DNA from: Pyrinomonadaceae bacterium
GTDB taxonomy: Bacteria > Acidobacteriota > Blastocatellia > Pyrinomonadales > Pyrinomonadaceae
NCBI GenBank assembly: GCA_014379795.1
Contig: JACMLC010000743.1
Location: forward strand, 1 to 5,697
Length of the DNA: 5,697 nt
Reading direction: 5' to 3'
Position 1 is the stretch's first letter. Each line of letters begins with the position of its first letter. The notes under the pieces are model-generated. The model worked only from the letters and a program-made list of their open reading frames with translations. It did no database searches and was not told the DNA's origin. A program made the position numbers and the translations under genes. Of the stretch, positions 4,243-5,697 are shown in pieces.

Positions 4243-5697
4243 TTACTTTTTCCCCTTCGCCTCCGGCTTCTTCTCTAACTCGGCGCGGACGATGGCGATG
4301 AGGGCGGTGGCGCGCGGAGATTCGCCGTTGAAATCTTTGGCGAGCAGGATGGCGCGCTCAAGATTGTCTGCGGCGAGGAGGCGGAAGATGCGCGGCAGGT
4401 CGAATTCGTCTGCGGTGTAGGTCATCATGGAGTTCTGCGTTTTGGTTTGCAGGCTGGCGACGATGCGCGCGTCTTCGCCGGAAAAATCCTCTGCGGCGTT
4501 GTTGGAAGCCCTGACCACTTCGGTCATCAAGTCCCATCCGCGCTGGCGGTCAAGCTCGAATAGCCGTGTGGCGACGGCGACGAGGGCGCGCGGGCGGTCT
4601 GCGCTTGAGCCGCCGATGCGACGCGCTTCGGCTGCGGCTTCGTCAAGCAATTCAAGCGCGGTCTCGCGGTCTGACTTCGAGAGCAACTCTGCAAGCTCCG
4701 TCAATGCCCAGACGCGCTGCATGTTTGTCAGTGCGCCTTTGCGCGCGAGCTTCAAGGCTTCTTCGGTGCGCTTTTTCTCGACGGCATGACGGGTGGCGAC
4801 TAAGTCCACGAAAGCGCGGACGCTCTTGCGCAGGTCTGTGTTATCAATCTTGTCCGCGAGGTCAAAGGCGCGCGCATCATCCTTTTCCGCTGCCATCAGC
4901 GCGGCCTGTACGTAAAGATCGTCGCGCGCCTCCTGATTCTGTGCGCGCTCAACCTGCGCCAGAATTGATTCGATGTTGTCGTCGTCCGGGTCATCCGAAC
5001 CGTTCTCGCGCGTGCCGCTTCTATCTCCCCTCCGCCTGTAGTCTTCAGGAACTTCTCTAGCGAGAGCCGTCAGCTGCGCACGCACCAGCGTGGTCGCCTG
5101 CTCCGTCGCGTACTGCTCAAAGTGGGGCATCAGGCGAGACATGATCAGATATTTTCCGGTGCGCCCGGAAGTAGTGCGATCCTGTTCGGGCGGCGCGAGC
5201 GGGCGCAGAAAGACCTGCTCCGCGACGCGAAAGAAGAGCGCGCGAAGCTCAGGCGCAACGTCCGGCGGAGGCTGATTCTGGTCATACTGGCTGCTGTTCG
5301 TGCTGCCGTCGGGCGTGTGCCTGACAAAGAGAAACGGCGTGAAGAGATAAGAAGAGAGCAGCGAAATCGTGTTGGCATCCGATGCCATGTCTGCTCCGGC
5401 GCGCGTGAGCATCCCTGCATATCTCTCGTCAGCCGCGACAGCATTTTTCGCTCTGAGATAAGAGAGAAAAACCAAGCCTTCGACGCTCACGCGCCCGAGC
5501 GCGGGGTCTGCGAATTCAATCGCGCGCGGAACATCGGAATCCAAAAGCTGCCGCGCCAGTCTGAGGCGCAGCCTGAGTGCAGGCGGCAATTCAAACGGGT
5601 CTGAGGTCTCTGCCGCAGGCTTGTCCTGTTGCATCGAAGTGTTGGCGGCTTCCTGCTTTCTGGCTTCGTCGAGCTTGGCTAAAAGCTCTTCGCCGAG
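4243..5697 (-). CDS. Alpha-helical-repeat protein of unknown function (5'-truncated)
   Basis: The frame runs to the window edge, giving 484 visible residues; the ATG at 5634 is internal because 21 coherent codons precede it (ending RKQEAANTS). I do not recognise the family. The visible N-terminal half (about 40-200) is helical, with LRLRLRLARQLLDSD and LRALFFRVAEQVFLRPL and a proline-rich insert. A hydrophilic acidic spacer follows (RRRGDRSGTRENGSDDPDDDN, about 221-241). Residues about 259-476 form five or six degenerate helical-hairpin repeats of about 35 aa with the pattern A-x-LA-x-x-D-x-x-RA-x-x-LA (for example ALMAAEKDDARAFDLA, ELLSKSDRETALELL, RLLAADNLERAILLA), resembling TPR/HEAT-like solenoids. 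The C-terminus is lysine-rich (EKKPEAKGKK). No catalytic motif is visible. Such solenoids usually serve as protein-binding scaffolds; the role here is unknown. A signal peptide, if any, lies outside the window. It converges on the CHAT gene, so they do not share an operon. Confidence 0.8.
   Translation of the reverse strand, partial: LGEELLAKLDEARKQEAANTSMQQDKPAAETSDPFELPPALRLRLRLARQLLDSDVPRAIEFADPALGRVSVEGLVFLSYLRAKNAVAADERYAGMLTRAGADMASDANTISLLSSYLFTPFLFVRHTPDGSTNSSQYDQNQPPPDVAPELRALFFRVAEQVFLRPLAPPEQDRTTSGRTGKYLIMSRLMPHFEQYATEQATTLVRAQLTALAREVPEDYRRRGDRSGTRENGSDDPDDDNIESILAQVERAQNQEARDDLYVQAALMAAEKDDARAFDLADKIDNTDLRKSVRAFVDLVATRHAVEKKRTEEALKLARKGALTNMQRVWALTELAELLSKSDRETALELLDEAAAEARRIGGSSADRPRALVAVATRLFELDRQRGWDLMTEVVRASNNAAEDFSGEDARIVASLQTKTQNSMMTYTADEFDLPRIFRLLAADNLERAILLAKDFNGESPRATALIAIVRAELEKKPEAKGKK

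Noticed and set aside
4566..5060. Long + strand open frame opposite the helical-repeat gene
   Set aside because: Arg/Ser/Ala-rich translation without domains; a typical shadow of a high-GC gene on the other strand.
5122..5604. Second + strand open frame opposite the helical-repeat gene
   Set aside because: Arg-rich, no recognisable motif, fully inside the better-supported - strand gene.
1..5697. Defence island or coherent new multi-gene system
   Set aside because: Genes belong to unrelated functions, lie in mixed orientations, and no nuclease-effector, toxin-antitoxin or transposase partner accompanies the CHAT gene.

Overview
The window looks like a chromosomal segment of a medium-to-high GC, Gram-negative-type bacterium. 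Acidobacteriota, possibly Blastocatellia-like, is the best guess. This rests on a PepT-like M20 peptidase, a BshB1-type deacetylase, secreted CHAT and EEP-family proteins, and an intergenic palindromic element with AGCT-centred and GGCTTTAGCC stems. It is an inference from style of content; no marker gene fixes the taxon.

Layout, left to right: (1) the C-terminal half of an M20 peptidase (+ strand, cut by the left edge). (2) A compact 125-bp palindromic element with three hairpins (595-719), between two convergent genes. (3) A secreted endonuclease/exonuclease/phosphatase (EEP) family protein on the - strand; I start it at 1646, at a signal peptide, rather than at the longest possible start, 1865. 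(4) A 330-bp divergent intergenic region carrying a CACAGAGACACGGAG-type dispersed repeat, a 12-bp palindrome and the presumed promoter region. (5) bshB1 (+), the GlcNAc-malate deacetylase of bacillithiol synthesis. (6) 41 bp further on, a secreted CHAT-domain caspase-like protease (+) with an intact His/Cys dyad and clearly lower GC than its neighbours. (7) A short convergent gap, then a long alpha-helical-repeat protein of unknown function on the - strand, whose 5' end lies beyond the right edge.

The genes do not form an obvious pathway. bshB1 and the CHAT gene are close and co-directional and may share a transcript, but bshB1 is metabolic and the CHAT protein is probably exported, so a functional link is unproven. 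No bshA or bshC is present. No RNA gene, CRISPR array, transposase or phage gene was seen. The points most worth following are the hairpin element with compensatory changes between its outer stems, the low-GC exported CHAT protease (with a strong early hairpin and a CG-repeat tract in its coding sequence), and the unrecognised helical-repeat protein.
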